From VBDM01 sp035651815 (GTDB taxonomy: Bacteria > Pseudomonadota > Gammaproteobacteria > Burkholderiales > SG8-39), in the NCBI GenBank assembly GCA_035651815.1, contig DASRFB010000027.1:11314-75313 (forward strand): a stretch of DNA of 64,000 nt, written 5' to 3'. Under the pieces are notes generated by a model, which had not been told where the DNA came from, made no database searches, and was given only the letters and a program-made list of their open reading frames with translations. The position numbers and the translations under genes are program-made. This document shows positions 48,427 to 57,320 of this stretch, one piece after another (the stretch's first letter is position 1; every line of letters starts with the position of its first letter).

Positions 48427-49206
48427 CTACCGCCCCTTCCAGACCGGCTTGCGCTTCGCGAGGAACGCCTCCATGCCCTCGCGGAAATCCTCGCTCATGT
48501 AGCACATCAGCACGAGGTCGTTGCCCGCGCCGTGCGGCACCTCGGGGCGAAGGCGCAGGATCGCCTCCTTGGTCGCCTGCAGCGTGAGCGGCGCGTGGCT
48601 CGCGACCGTGCGCGCGATCTCCTCGGCGCGCTCGAGCAAGGAGGCCTGGTCCTCGCACAGCTCGCTGACGAGGCCCTTGTCGAGCGCCTCGTCCGCCTCG
48701 ATCAGCCGCGCGCGGAACACGATGTCCTTCACCAGCGCCGGCCCCACGAGGTACACGAGGCGCGAGTAGCTCGCGAGCGAGAGGCAGTTGCCGAGCGTGC
48801 GTGCGACCGGAAAGCCGTACTTCATCTCGCGCGAGGCGATGCGCAGGTCGCAGCACGCGGCGATGCTCGCGCCGCCGCCCGTGCAGGCGCCGTGGATCGC
48901 GGCCACGGTCGGCACGCGGCAGCGCTCGATCGCGTTCATGACGCGGTCGATCCTCGCCTCGTAGGCGAGCGCGTCCTCCTCCTTGTCGAAGGCGCGGAAC
49001 TGCGAGATGTCGGTGCCGGCGGCGAACGCCTTGTCGCCGCCTCCGGTGATCAGGATCGCGCGCACCGAGCGGTCCTCGTTCGCCGCGTCGCAGATCTCGG
49101 CGAGCCGGTCGTACATCGCGAAGGTCAGCGCGTTGCGCGCCTGCGGCCGGTTGAAGGTGACGTACGCGACGCCGTCGCGCACCTCGTGTAGGAGTTCCGT
49201 CGTCAT
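48427..49206 (-). CDS. Enoyl-CoA hydratase/isomerase-family protein
   Basis: This 259-residue crotonase-fold enzyme has VTFNRPQARNALTFAM, the oxyanion-hole motif AFAAGTDISQF, AAIHGACTGGGASIAACCDLRIAS and, towards the C terminus, PLTLQATKEAI. The usual catalytic Glu pair of classical hydratases is not obvious at the GGG..SIA helix, so the reaction could be hydration, isomerisation or hydrolysis of an acyl-CoA. It is 3 bp after a class II aldolase gene and presumably in one operon with it. Confidence 0.88.
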   Translation of the reverse strand: MTTELLHEVRDGVAYVTFNRPQARNALTFAMYDRLAEICDAANEDRSVRAILITGGGDKAFAAGTDISQFRAFDKEEDALAYEARIDRVMNAIERCRVPTVAAIHGACTGGGASIAACCDLRIASREMKYGFPVARTLGNCLSLASYSRLVYLVGPALVKDIVFRARLIEADEALDKGLVSELCEDQASLLERAEEIARTVASHAPLTLQATKEAILRLRPEVPHGAGNDLVLMCYMSEDFREGMEAFLAKRKPVWKGR

Positions 49207-49209
49207 TTG

Positions 49210-49986
49210 CTATTCGCGGTAGGAAGGATCGATCTTGTCGAGCTTGCGGAGCAGCGCCGGCCACTCGAGCACGCCGAAGGGCCGGCGCGTCTGCGGCAGG
49301 TACAGCCGGTACGACGCGTCGATCACCTCCTGCGGCGGCAGCTGCAGCTCGACGTTGCACGAGAGCGCCGCGACCTGCACCTGGCAGGCGCGCTCGAGGC
49401 GGAACATGTTGTTGAACGCCTCGGGGATCGAGCCGCCGACCACGAGCAGCCCGTGGTTGCGCAGGATCATCCCGGCGTGCCCGCCGAGGTCGCGGACCAG
49501 GCTCGCCTGCTCGGCCTCGTCGATCGCGACGCCCTGGTAGTCGTGGTAGGCGATCTTCGCGAAGCGCATCGAGGTCTGCGCGATCGGCATCAGCCCGCAC
49601 TTCATCGCCGAAACCGCCATGCCGGCGATCGTGTGCGTGTGGATCACGCAGTCGACGTCGTGGCGCGCGCCATGGATCGCGCTGTGGATCACGTAGCCCG
49701 CCTTGTTGAAGCCGAATTCCGTCGGGTTGAAGAGCACGTTGCCCGCGAGGTCGAGCTTGATGAAGCACGACGCGAACATCTGGTCGTAGAGCAGCCCGTA
49801 GGGGTTGATCAGGAACGCATCGTCCTCCCCCGGGACGCGCGTGCTGATGTGGTTCGCGCTCATCTCGGTCATGCCGTACACGTCCATCAGGCGGTACGCC
49901 GCGGCAAGGTCGACGCGCTTCTGCCACTCCTCCTTGCTCACCTGCTGGCGGACGGTCTTGCCTTTTCTCAGCGATTGGACGGCCAT
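49210..49986 (-). CDS. Class II aldolase/adducin-family protein
   Basis: This 258-residue protein belongs to the zinc-dependent class II aldolase/adducin fold. It has MTEMSANHISTRVPG, LINPYGLLYDQM, the metal-ligand segment DVDCVIHTHTIAGMAVS and the further His in GMILRNHGLLVVGG. Members include fuculose-phosphate aldolase, ribulose-phosphate epimerases and several decarboxylases. AGGAGA precedes the ATG. It pairs with the crotonase-family gene, suggesting a short degradation step of unknown substrate. Confidence 0.87.
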   Translation of the reverse strand: MAVQSLRKGKTVRQQVSKEEWQKRVDLAAAYRLMDVYGMTEMSANHISTRVPGEDDAFLINPYGLLYDQMFASCFIKLDLAGNVLFNPTEFGFNKAGYVIHSAIHGARHDVDCVIHTHTIAGMAVSAMKCGLMPIAQTSMRFAKIAYHDYQGVAIDEAEQASLVRDLGGHAGMILRNHGLLVVGGSIPEAFNNMFRLERACQVQVAALSCNVELQLPPQEVIDASYRLYLPQTRRPFGVLEWPALLRKLDKIDPSYRE

Positions 49987-50034
49987 GGCGGGGCTCTCCT
50001 GCGGGAACCGCAGGAGTATACAGCGGAACGGAAT

Positions 50035-50748
50035 TCAGGCCGCGGTCGGGACGTCGGCGGCGGCTGCGGCGACGGTCGCCGCCTGCTTGCGCGCGGCCTC
50101 GAGCGAGGCGCGGCGATCGGCGTCGGTCTCCATGCCGTCGTAGCTGACGTAGTCGAAGCTGCCGTCGAGCGAGATGATCTTCGCCGGGTTGCCCATGACC
50201 ACGCCGCGCGCGGGCACCGAGCGCGTCACCACGGAGCCGGCGCAGATCATGGCGTCGTCGCCGATCGTAAGGTTTCCGATGATCACGGAGTGAGCTCCGA
50301 TGAACACGCGGTTGCCGATCGTCGGCGTCCAGCGCTTCGCGCCCTTCACGACGATGCCGATGGTCACGTTCTGGCCGACGTTGCAGTTGTGGCCGATGCG
50401 GCCGTAGCGCGGCAGGATGATCGCGCCGTAGTGCCCGATGTAGAAGCCCTCGCCGATGTTGCACTCGCGCGGGATGCAGATGCCGGTGACGATCTCGGTC
50501 AGCTTCTGCAGCAGCGCGGTGAAGGCCTTCAGCACCTTGCGCAGCGGCCCCGGCCGCATCCCGTGCACCAGGCCGCGCGAGAAGCGGTAGACGCAGCTCG
50601 CCCAGAAGCCTTGCGTGAGGAAGATCGTGGTCAGCGCCGACTCCTCGGTCGCGCGATAGCGCCGGTAGTCCGTGCGGATGAGATGGCACCACTGCGGCAG
50701 CCGGAGCGCGGGCAGCGGCAGGCGGCGAAGCACGGGGATGCTCCTCAT
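50035..50748 (-). CDS. Hexapeptide-repeat (serine acetyltransferase-like) acyltransferase
   Basis: This 237-residue protein has an N-terminal helical part (RTDYRRYRATEESAL) and a left-handed beta-helix: NIGEGFYIGHYGAIILPRYG, IGHNCNVGQNVTIGI and IGNRVFIGAHSVIIGNLTIGDDAMIC. The fold and catalytic His arrangement resemble CysE and other O-/N-acyltransferases. The C-terminal 40 residues are an Ala-rich tail. It is the last gene of the cassette beginning with the AsnB-like gene and overlaps the NAD-synthase-like stop (ATGA), so it probably transfers an acyl group to the cassette's product (inference). Confidence 0.85.
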   Translation of the reverse strand: MRSIPVLRRLPLPALRLPQWCHLIRTDYRRYRATEESALTTIFLTQGFWASCVYRFSRGLVHGMRPGPLRKVLKAFTALLQKLTEIVTGICIPRECNIGEGFYIGHYGAIILPRYGRIGHNCNVGQNVTIGIVVKGAKRWTPTIGNRVFIGAHSVIIGNLTIGDDAMICAGSVVTRSVPARGVVMGNPAKIISLDGSFDYVSYDGMETDADRRASLEAARKQAATVAAAAADVPTAA

Positions 50749-51743
50749 ACGGCCTGCACCAGGAGCGGCGGCGTGTGCTGGTAGCGCGCGCTCGCGCGCT
50801 TGCGCCGGATGTCGTCGTAGACGCGCTCCACCTGGTCCTCGGAGAGCTCCGCGGCGGGCGCGGTCTCGGACGCGGGCACCGAATGGTCGAGCGCGTACAG
50901 GCACAGGTCGAGCTTCGCGAGCGGGACCGAGAAGAAGAACTCCTCCTGCGTCTGCGCGAGCGAGTAGGTGTCCGTGGTCGGCGGCCGCCGGCGCACCTCC
51001 GCGGGAACGCCGAGGAACTCGGCGAGCCGGTACACCTGCGTCTTGTACAGGTGCGCGATCGGCTTCACGTCGGCCGCGCCGTCGCCGTTCTTCACGAAGA
51101 AGCCCTGGTCGTACTCGAGGCGGTTGGGCGTGCCCGCGACCGCGTAGCTCAGCCGGTCGGCGTGGTAGTACTCGATCTGCTTGCGCGTGCGCTGCTTCAT
51201 GTTGGTCGCGGCGACGATGCCGAGCGCGACGTGCAGCGGCGGGCGCGCGCGGTGCTGCGTGCCGTCGGGCGACTCGATCACGAGCTGGTGCACGTTGTAG
51301 CCGCGGCCGGCGAGCACGTCGGGCAGCACCAGCTTGCATTTGAACTCGGGCGTGTACTCGGGGAACACCTCGCGGATGAACTCGTCGCGCCTGCGGTAGC
51401 AGCCGGCGGCGGCGAGGATCGGCGTGATGTCCTCGAGCGCGCTCTCGACGCCGAAGGTTTCGGCGACCAGGCGTCCCAGGCGCAGGCTGTCGGGCTCGGA
51501 ATCCTGCTCGGGCGTGAACAGGCCGAAGACGTGCTCGGCCCCGAGCGCGCGCACGGCGAGCGCGGCGACCACGCTCGAGTCGACGCCGCCCGAGAGTCCG
51601 ACCACCACGCCGCGCCTGCGCAGGCGCTTCAGCACCTGCTCGCGGAGCACCGCGGCGATGTCGCCGGCGACGTCCTCGGGGTCGATGTCGAGCGCGTGCG
51701 CCGAGAAGGCGAGCGCCGGCGCGATATCGAGCAATGTCGTCAT
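50745..51743 (-). CDS. NAD synthase-family ATP-pyrophosphatase ligase
   Basis: This 332-residue protein has the N-type ATP-pyrophosphatase loop SGGVDSS (51-57) and the NAD-synthase-like segments NMKQRTRKQIEYYHAD, YDQGFFVKNGDGAADVKPIAHLYK and the C-terminal TYSLAQTQEEFFF. It lacks a glutaminase domain, so it would use free ammonia or another amine. A long insert with a Cys (YTPEFKCKLVLPDVLAG) distinguishes it from housekeeping NadE of about 270 residues. Its place between an acyl-AMP ligase and an acyltransferase suggests that it makes an amide in a secondary pathway rather than NAD. A duplicate NadE is the alternative. Confidence 0.82.
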   Translation of the reverse strand: MTTLLDIAPALAFSAHALDIDPEDVAGDIAAVLREQVLKRLRRRGVVVGLSGGVDSSVVAALAVRALGAEHVFGLFTPEQDSEPDSLRLGRLVAETFGVESALEDITPILAAAGCYRRRDEFIREVFPEYTPEFKCKLVLPDVLAGRGYNVHQLVIESPDGTQHRARPPLHVALGIVAATNMKQRTRKQIEYYHADRLSYAVAGTPNRLEYDQGFFVKNGDGAADVKPIAHLYKTQVYRLAEFLGVPAEVRRRPPTTDTYSLAQTQEEFFFSVPLAKLDLCLYALDHSVPASETAPAAELSEDQVERVYDDIRRKRASARYQHTPPLLVQAV

Positions 51744-53323
51744 GGCGCCACCGCCTCCGCGTCGGCGGCGGGAAGCCCGAGCGCCCGGCGCGCGGCCTCC
51801 GCCTGCAGCTGGCTGCGCCGGATCTTGCCCGTCGGCCCCTGCGGCAGCTCGCCGCGGAACTCGACCACGCCGGGCACCATGAAGCTCTCGAGGTGCGCGG
51901 CGCAGTGCGCGATGACGCCGCGCTCGGTGAGGCCCGAGTCGGGCTCGGCGACGACGACCGCGCGGATCGCCTGACCGAGCACCGCGTCGGGAACGCCGAT
52001 CACCGCCGCGTGCCGGATCCCCGGCAGCGCGTAGATCGCGTTCTCGACCTCCTTGGGGCTCACCTTCTCGCCGGCGGTCTTGATGATGTCGTCCTTGCGG
52101 CCGATGAAGTAGAGATAGCCGTCGGCGTCCGCCTTGAACAGGTCGCCGGTGTGGAGCACCTTCTCCCACGGCCAGGGGCCGGGCTTGAGCATCTTGTCGG
52201 TCTCCTCGGGGTTCTCCCAGTAGCCCTTGAACACGTGCGCCCCGCGGATCACGAGCTCGCCGACCACGCCGGGTGCGACGCGGCGGCCGCTCTCGTCGAC
52301 GATCCACGCCTCGGTGCCGGGAATCGCGATCCCCACCGAGCCCGGGCGCCGCCGCAGCTCCTCGGGCGGCAGCCACGTGCAGCGCTTGCACTCGGTCAGG
52401 CCGTACATGGAGTACAGGCGCGTCGCCGGGAACAGGTCCTGCAGCCGCTGGATGTGCGCCGGCGGCAGCGCGGCCGCGGTGCTCGTGACGTAGCGCAGGT
52501 CGGGGAAATCGCCGGGAGCGATGTCCTTCATCTGCAGCAGGATGGCGACCATGGTCGGCACGACCGGCAGCCCCGTGATGCGCTCTTCCTTCAGCTTCTG
52601 CAGCACGAGCGACGGATAGGTGAACGACTTCTCGAGCACGAGCGTCGCGCCGACCTTCACGCTCATCAGCACCTGGTACAGGCCGTAGTCGAAGGCGAGC
52701 GGCAGCACCGACAGCACGCGGTCCTCGGGCGAGCTCTGCAGGTACGTCGTGATCGAGGTCGCGGCGGCGACCACGTTCTGGTGCGTCATCATCACGCCCT
52801 TGGGCACGCCGGTCGAGCCCGAGGTGGTGACGATCATCGCGAGGTCGACGTCGATGCCGCGGTCGGCGACCGGCGCCTCGCCGGCCGCGGCGAGCGCCGC
52901 GTCCCACGCGACCAGCCCGGCGGGCAGGTCGCGCGCGCCCGCGACCAGCGCGAGCACGAGCGAGGGCGCTCGCGGGATGGCCTCGGCCGCGACGGGCAGC
53001 AGCCTGCGCTCGGTCACCAGCGCCGTCGCGCGGTACTTCTCGAGGAGCCACGCGAGCTTGTCCGCCTTGGTGCCCGGGTTCACCACGCTGAACACGCCTC
53101 CGGCCTTCAGCGTGCCGAAGATCGAGACCACCGCCTCGACCGAGTTGTTCAGGAAGATGACGACGCGGTCGCCGCGCGCGAGGCCGCGCGCGCGCAGCGC
53201 GTTCGCGCAGCGGCTCGCGGCGGCGTCCAGGTCGGCGTAGGAGAGGCGCGCGCCGCCCGCGACCAGCGCGATCTTGTCCGGATGGCGCCGCCGGCTCTCT
53301 TCCAGGAAGGCCTCGACCCGCAT
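51740..53323 (-). CDS. AMP-dependent acyl/aminoacyl ligase
   Basis: This 527-residue adenylate-forming enzyme (ANL superfamily) has the A3 motif MIVTTSGSTGVPKGVMM, A5-like LYSMYGLTECKR, the hinge/A8 segment YFIGRKDDIIKTAGEKVSP and the A10 lysine in PTGKIRRSQL. It would activate a carboxylic acid as the AMP ester and load it on CoA or on the acyl carrier protein encoded 11 bp upstream. GAGGAG precedes the ATG at 53323. It overlaps the NAD-synthase-like gene (ATGA). Confidence 0.9.
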   Translation of the reverse strand: MRVEAFLEESRRRHPDKIALVAGGARLSYADLDAAASRCANALRARGLARGDRVVIFLNNSVEAVVSIFGTLKAGGVFSVVNPGTKADKLAWLLEKYRATALVTERRLLPVAAEAIPRAPSLVLALVAGARDLPAGLVAWDAALAAAGEAPVADRGIDVDLAMIVTTSGSTGVPKGVMMTHQNVVAAATSITTYLQSSPEDRVLSVLPLAFDYGLYQVLMSVKVGATLVLEKSFTYPSLVLQKLKEERITGLPVVPTMVAILLQMKDIAPGDFPDLRYVTSTAAALPPAHIQRLQDLFPATRLYSMYGLTECKRCTWLPPEELRRRPGSVGIAIPGTEAWIVDESGRRVAPGVVGELVIRGAHVFKGYWENPEETDKMLKPGPWPWEKVLHTGDLFKADADGYLYFIGRKDDIIKTAGEKVSPKEVENAIYALPGIRHAAVIGVPDAVLGQAIRAVVVAEPDSGLTERGVIAHCAAHLESFMVPGVVEFRGELPQGPTGKIRRSQLQAEAARRALGLPAADAEAVAP

Positions 53324-53334
53324 GCGACGGCTCC

Positions 53335-53637
53335 TCAGGTCCCGGCGAACGCGGGCACGGGACCCGGGCGCAGCGCGCGCGCGTCGTCGCGCTTGCGCTG
53401 CAGGTAGGCGACCAGGCCGCGGATCGAATCGAAGTTCTCCGGCACCATCTCGTCGTCTGCGACCGTGATGCCCCACGTGTCCTCGAGGTAGGACACGAGC
53501 TCGAGGACGCCGGTCGAGTCGATGATCCCGGCATCCAGGAAAGATGCGTCGTCGGCGATCGCCTCGATGCCTTCCCGGAACAGGAAGTTGTCGTTGATGA
53601 AGGTTCGGACTGACGCGCTGATGTCGGCCTGCTGCAT
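53335..53637 (-). CDS. Acyl carrier protein
   Basis: This 100-residue carrier protein has the phosphopantetheine attachment Ser41 in IIDSTGVLELVSYLED. The flanking helices (SVRTFINDNFLFREG and FDSIRGLVAYLQRKR) match stand-alone ACP/PCP proteins. About 12 residues at the C terminus (RPGPVPAFAGT) do not look like ACP; they coincide with an imperfect inverted repeat (53338-53364) and appear to be derived from it. The gene lies 13 bp after the AsnB-like gene and just before the AMP-ligase. Confidence 0.9.
   Translation of the reverse strand: MQQADISASVRTFINDNFLFREGIEAIADDASFLDAGIIDSTGVLELVSYLEDTWGITVADDEMVPENFDSIRGLVAYLQRKRDDARALRPGPVPAFAGT
53338..53364. repeat. Imperfect palindromic repeat at the 3' end of the ACP gene
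   Basis: GGTCCCG and CGGGACC arms flank GCGAACGCGGGCA. The core resembles the common palindromic CCCGCGAACGCGGG-type dispersed repeats, whose translation gives PAFAG-like strings. It may also act as a weak hairpin between the ACP and ligase genes. Confidence 0.45.
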
Positions 53638-53650
53638 GGAGCTTCCTTGT

Positions 53651-55636
53651 CTACGCAAAAACGGTTGCCGCGGCGTCGGGCGCACGGGCCGGGACGCCGG
53701 CGGCGAAATGGTTCTCGAGCAGCTGCGTCGACAGGATGCCGACCAGCGCCATGTTGTCGCCGATGCCGATCCGGCCCGAGGCGCGGTCGCACTTCGACGC
53801 GAGCTTCTCCACCGCGGCCGGGTCGAACAGGCCCGAGCGCGCGAGCGCGGCGGGCGACAGCAGCGAGCGCACGTATTCGGGCGCGCCGGCTCCCGTGAAG
53901 CACTCGCTCTCGGGCGAGCGGTACGGCTGCTTCGGGCGCTCGGCGATCGCGGCGGGCAAGTACTTGCCGACGGCGCGCTTCAGGATGTGCTTCTCGCGCA
54001 GGCCCTTCAGCTTGAGGCGCGGCGGGATGCGCGCGGCGAGCTCGACCACGCGGTGATCGAGGAACGGGAAGCGGCCCTCGACCGCGTTCGCCATCGCGAC
54101 GCGGTCGCCCTGCGAGGACAGGATGTAGCCGGGGAGCAGGTGCGCGGTCTCGAGGTACTGCGCCTGCGACAGCGGGTGCCAGGCCCCGAACTCGGGCGGC
54201 AGCGACTCGCGCAGCTCGGCCATCGCGTCGTAGCCGCGCAGCTCGGCGCGCAGGTCGGCGGAGAAGAACGCCTTCGCGCGCGCGGTCAGGCGGAAGCGCG
54301 GCAGGTGCGAGAACAGCGGATCGTCGACGGACTCGAGCCCGGTGCCGAAGAAGGCCTGGAGGTAGGCCTGCGGCTGGCGCTGCACGCCCTCGAGATAAGG
54401 ATAGAGGCGCGACAGCAGCAGCGGCCGCCAGCGCGAGGCGGGACGCCGCGCCCAGAAGCGGCGCACCTTGGCCTCCTTGAAGATGTCATAGCCGCCGAGC
54501 ACCTCGTCGGCGCCCTCGCCGGTGACGACCACCTTGAAGCCGCTCGAGCGGACGTGGCGCGAGAGCAGGTAGAGCGGCGCGGGCGCGGTGCGCAGCACCG
54601 GCCGCTCGGTGTGCCGGATGACGTCGGGGAAGCGCCACGCGATGTCGGCGCGCGTGCAGCGCACGCTCGTGTGGTCGGTGCGCAGCGCCGCGACCACCCG
54701 GCGCTGGTGCTCGCTCTCGTCGAACTCGGGCGACTCGAAGGCGACCGAGAAGGTGCGCAGGCCCGCGCCCGGGAACAGCCGCGCGAGCGCGGTCGTGGCC
54801 GAGGAGTCGAAGCCGCCGCTGAGATACGCGCCGACCGGGACGTCGGCGCGCAGCCGGATGCGCGTCGCGTCGATCAGCAGCGTTTCCAGCTCCTCGGCGA
54901 TCGCCGCCTCGCCGCGGCGGTCGAGCGCGGGGCCGCGGCCGGACCCGTCGGCCCACGGATAGTCGAGCTTCCACCAGCGCTCGAGCGTGATGCGCCCCCG
55001 CTCGGCGACGAGCCGGTGCCCCGGGGGCAGCTCCTGGATGCCGGCCCACGGCGTGCGCGGCGCGAGCGGGAACCAGAACGTGAAGCACTGGTCGAGCGCG
55101 ATCGGATCGAGGCGAGCCTCGACACCGGGGAAGCGCAGCAGCGCCTTCACCTCGGAGGCGAAGACGAGAACGCCGTCGCGCACCGTGTAGTAGAGCGGCC
55201 GCACGCCCATGCGGTCGCGCGCGAGCACGAGGCGCCGGCGCCGCGAGTCCCAGAGCGCGAACGCGAAGTCGCCGTTCAGCTCGTCGACGCAGCCCGTGCC
55301 GAGGTCCTCGTACGCGTGCACGATGGTCTCGGTGTCCGAGTGCGTGCGGAAGCGGTGGCCGCGGCCGAGCAGCTGGCGGCGCAGCTCGACGTGGTTGAAG
55401 ATCTCGCCGTTGAACGTGATCCAGACGCTCTTGTCCTCGTTCGCGAGCGGCTGCGCGCCGCCCTCGAGGTCGACGATCGAGAGACGCGCGTGCCCGAGCC
55501 CGACCGCGGCGTCATGGTGCGCGCCGGCGCCGTCGGGCCCGCGATGGCGCAGCGCGCCCGTCATGCGCTCGATCACGTCGGGCGCCGGCGCGGCGGCCGC
55601 GCCCGTGAGCCGGCAGTAGCCTACGATGCCGCACAT
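53651..55636 (-). CDS. Glutamine-hydrolysing asparagine synthase-like amidotransferase
   Basis: This 661-residue AsnB-family enzyme has the N-terminal glutaminase with nucleophile Cys2 (MCGIVGYCRL), HRGPDGAG and FNGEIFNHVELR. The ATP-pyrophosphatase synthetase domain has the loop SGGFDSS (273-279) and VVTGEGADEVLGGYD. It would transfer glutamine ammonia to an activated carboxylate. The family includes housekeeping AsnB but also amidases of secondary metabolites and of polysaccharide pathways. Being first in a run with ACP, AMP-ligase, NAD-synthase-like and acyltransferase genes makes a pathway role more likely here (inference). Confidence 0.9.
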   Translation of the reverse strand: MCGIVGYCRLTGAAAAPAPDVIERMTGALRHRGPDGAGAHHDAAVGLGHARLSIVDLEGGAQPLANEDKSVWITFNGEIFNHVELRRQLLGRGHRFRTHSDTETIVHAYEDLGTGCVDELNGDFAFALWDSRRRRLVLARDRMGVRPLYYTVRDGVLVFASEVKALLRFPGVEARLDPIALDQCFTFWFPLAPRTPWAGIQELPPGHRLVAERGRITLERWWKLDYPWADGSGRGPALDRRGEAAIAEELETLLIDATRIRLRADVPVGAYLSGGFDSSATTALARLFPGAGLRTFSVAFESPEFDESEHQRRVVAALRTDHTSVRCTRADIAWRFPDVIRHTERPVLRTAPAPLYLLSRHVRSSGFKVVVTGEGADEVLGGYDIFKEAKVRRFWARRPASRWRPLLLSRLYPYLEGVQRQPQAYLQAFFGTGLESVDDPLFSHLPRFRLTARAKAFFSADLRAELRGYDAMAELRESLPPEFGAWHPLSQAQYLETAHLLPGYILSSQGDRVAMANAVEGRFPFLDHRVVELAARIPPRLKLKGLREKHILKRAVGKYLPAAIAERPKQPYRSPESECFTGAGAPEYVRSLLSPAALARSGLFDPAAVEKLASKCDRASGRIGIGDNMALVGILSTQLLENHFAAGVPARAPDAAATVFA

Positions 55637-55826
55637 CGGCGCGCCCTCAGCGAGGCATAGTCCTTATTTGCCATGGTCTGGTTCCGTCGAAAGGGTATAG
55701 CGGCGAAATTGAAAGCGAGCGTCGTGGTGTCATAAACGCATAGGCCGTTCGGCGCCCGCCCGGGCGACAGGGCTTTGCGCCCGGTGTATGCTCGGAGGTG
55801 CTCTCCACCAGTCGATCGTTTCATCC

Positions 55827-56486
55827 ATGGACCATTTCTACCGCACGCGTCGCACGGCCGTAGCAGCAGCCATGCTCTCCTTCTGGACTATGGCGGCCGC
55901 GGCGCAGACCTACATCGAGCCCGACACCCGCGTCGGCCGGCCGTATCTCGAGGCGGCGCTCGGGGCCTTCGAGCCGCAGTCGACCAACCATCTCGCCAAC
56001 CAGGACGGCCAGGGCTTCGGCCTCGTCGGCGGCGGCTACCGGCCGACGCCGGGATTCGCCTGGGGCGTCGAGGTGACCGGATTCGGGCAGCGCGTCGACA
56101 CGCCGGCGGGCGTCTCGGCGCCCTCGGGCTTCCGCAGCGTCGACAGCCGCGCCCGCCTCTCGACCGAGGGGCTCGACGTGAACGCGCGCTGGATCATCCC
56201 GTTCGACCGGTGGGAGCCCTTCCTCGGCGCCGGCGTCGGGTGGTACCAGTCGCGGCTCGAGGTGCGCGGCACGAGCTTCTTCTTCCGCGACACGGTCGCC
56301 GAGGAGAAGTCGAACGACTTCGGCGCGCACGTGCTCGCCGGGTTCGACTACTGGATCCGGCCGCGCATCGCGCTCGGCGCCGAAGTGCGCTTCCTGCGGC
56401 TGAACGCGCGCTTCGAGTCGCTCGTGCAGGGCACCGAGCACGTCGGCGGCACTTTTCTCATGCTGCGCTACCGCCAGGCCTTCTAG
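55827..56486 (+). CDS. Outer-membrane beta-barrel protein (OmpW/OmpA-barrel-like)
   Basis: This 219-residue secreted protein has a signal peptide ending AAAAQ and then a small beta-barrel with alternating strands: GRPYLEAALGAF, GFGLVGGGYRPTPGFAWGVEVTGFG, WEPFLGAGVGWYQSRLEV and FGAHVLAGFDYWIRPRIALGAEVRF. It ends LRYRQAF with terminal Phe. The ATG at 55827 starts the signal peptide; no strong ribosome-binding site is visible. It is divergent from the AsnB-like gene over a 190-bp gap that holds no other gene I can support, and 15 bp before the HpaI-type aldolase. Confidence 0.82.
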   Translation: MDHFYRTRRTAVAAAMLSFWTMAAAAQTYIEPDTRVGRPYLEAALGAFEPQSTNHLANQDGQGFGLVGGGYRPTPGFAWGVEVTGFGQRVDTPAGVSAPSGFRSVDSRARLSTEGLDVNARWIIPFDRWEPFLGAGVGWYQSRLEVRGTSFFFRDTVAEEKSNDFGAHVLAGFDYWIRPRIALGAEVRFLRLNARFESLVQGTEHVGGTFLMLRYRQAF

Positions 56487-56501
56487 CCCCCGGGAGGACG
56501 A

Positions 56502-57320
56502 ATGGCCCAGCCGGCCCGCGACGTGGTGCGCAACATCGTCAAGGAGAAGCTCGCCCGCGACGAGGTGGTCGCCTCGATCACCGTGCGGCTCGTGCGCTCG
56601 ATCGAGATCGCGATGCTCGCGAAGACCGCTGGCTTCGACAGCCTGTACGTCGACGTCGAGCACTCGAGCTTCTCGCTCGAGACGACGAGCCAGATCTGCA
56701 TCGCCGCGCTCGCCGCCGGCATCGCGCCCTTCGTGCGCGTGCCGACCCGGCGTCCCGAGCACGTGTCGCGCGTGCTCGACGGCGGCGCGCTCGGCGTGAT
56801 CGCGCCGCACATCGGCACGCCGGCGGAGGCGCGCGAGGTCGTCGCGGCGGCCAAGTTCCCGCCCTTCGGCGAGCGCTCGATGGCCGGACCGCCGCCGCAC
56901 CTGCAGTACCGGGCGTTCCCGCCCGCCGAGGCGAACGCGGCGATGAACGAGGCGACCATGGTGGTCGTGCAGTTCGAGACCGCCGACGCGCTCGAGCGCG
57001 CCGACGAGATCGCGGAAGTCGAAGGCGTCGACCTGGTGCTGATGGGCACGAACGACCTGCTCGCCGACATGGGGCTCGCCGGGCAGTACGAGCACCCGCG
57101 CGTGCGCGAGGCCTACGCGCACACGATCGCGGCGTGCCGCCGGCACGGCAAGCACGTCGGCGTCGGCGGGCTCGCGACGCGCCCGCAGCTCGCCGCCGAG
57201 TTCGTGAAGATGGGCGCGCGCTACGTCTCGACCGGCACCGACCTCGCGTTCCTGCTCGCCGCGGCGACGCAGAAGGCGAAAGAGGCGCACGCGATGGCCG
57301 GCGGCCGGGCCGGTGGCTGA
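56502..57320 (+). CDS. HpcH/HpaI-family aldolase
   Basis: This 272-residue class II pyruvate aldolase of the HpcH/HpaI/citrate-lyase-beta fold has FDSLYVDVEHSSFS, the metal-site region AALAAGIAPFVRVP, GVIAPHIGTPAEAREVV, VVVQFETADALE and LMGTNDLLADMG. These enzymes split 2-oxo-4-hydroxy acids such as 2-keto-3-deoxy sugar acids into pyruvate and an aldehyde. GGGAGG precedes the ATG. The stop overlaps the following Ldh-type dehydrogenase gene by 8 bp. Confidence 0.9.
   Translation: MAQPARDVVRNIVKEKLARDEVVASITVRLVRSIEIAMLAKTAGFDSLYVDVEHSSFSLETTSQICIAALAAGIAPFVRVPTRRPEHVSRVLDGGALGVIAPHIGTPAEAREVVAAAKFPPFGERSMAGPPPHLQYRAFPPAEANAAMNEATMVVVQFETADALERADEIAEVEGVDLVLMGTNDLLADMGLAGQYEHPRVREAYAHTIAACRRHGKHVGVGGLATRPQLAAEFVKMGARYVSTGTDLAFLLAAATQKAKEAHAMAGGRAGG

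Noticed and set aside
55621..55824. A 67-codon minus-strand frame upstream of the AsnB-like gene
   Set aside because: No ribosome-binding site or recognisable feature; its end overlaps the AsnB start. I treat the gap as promoter region.
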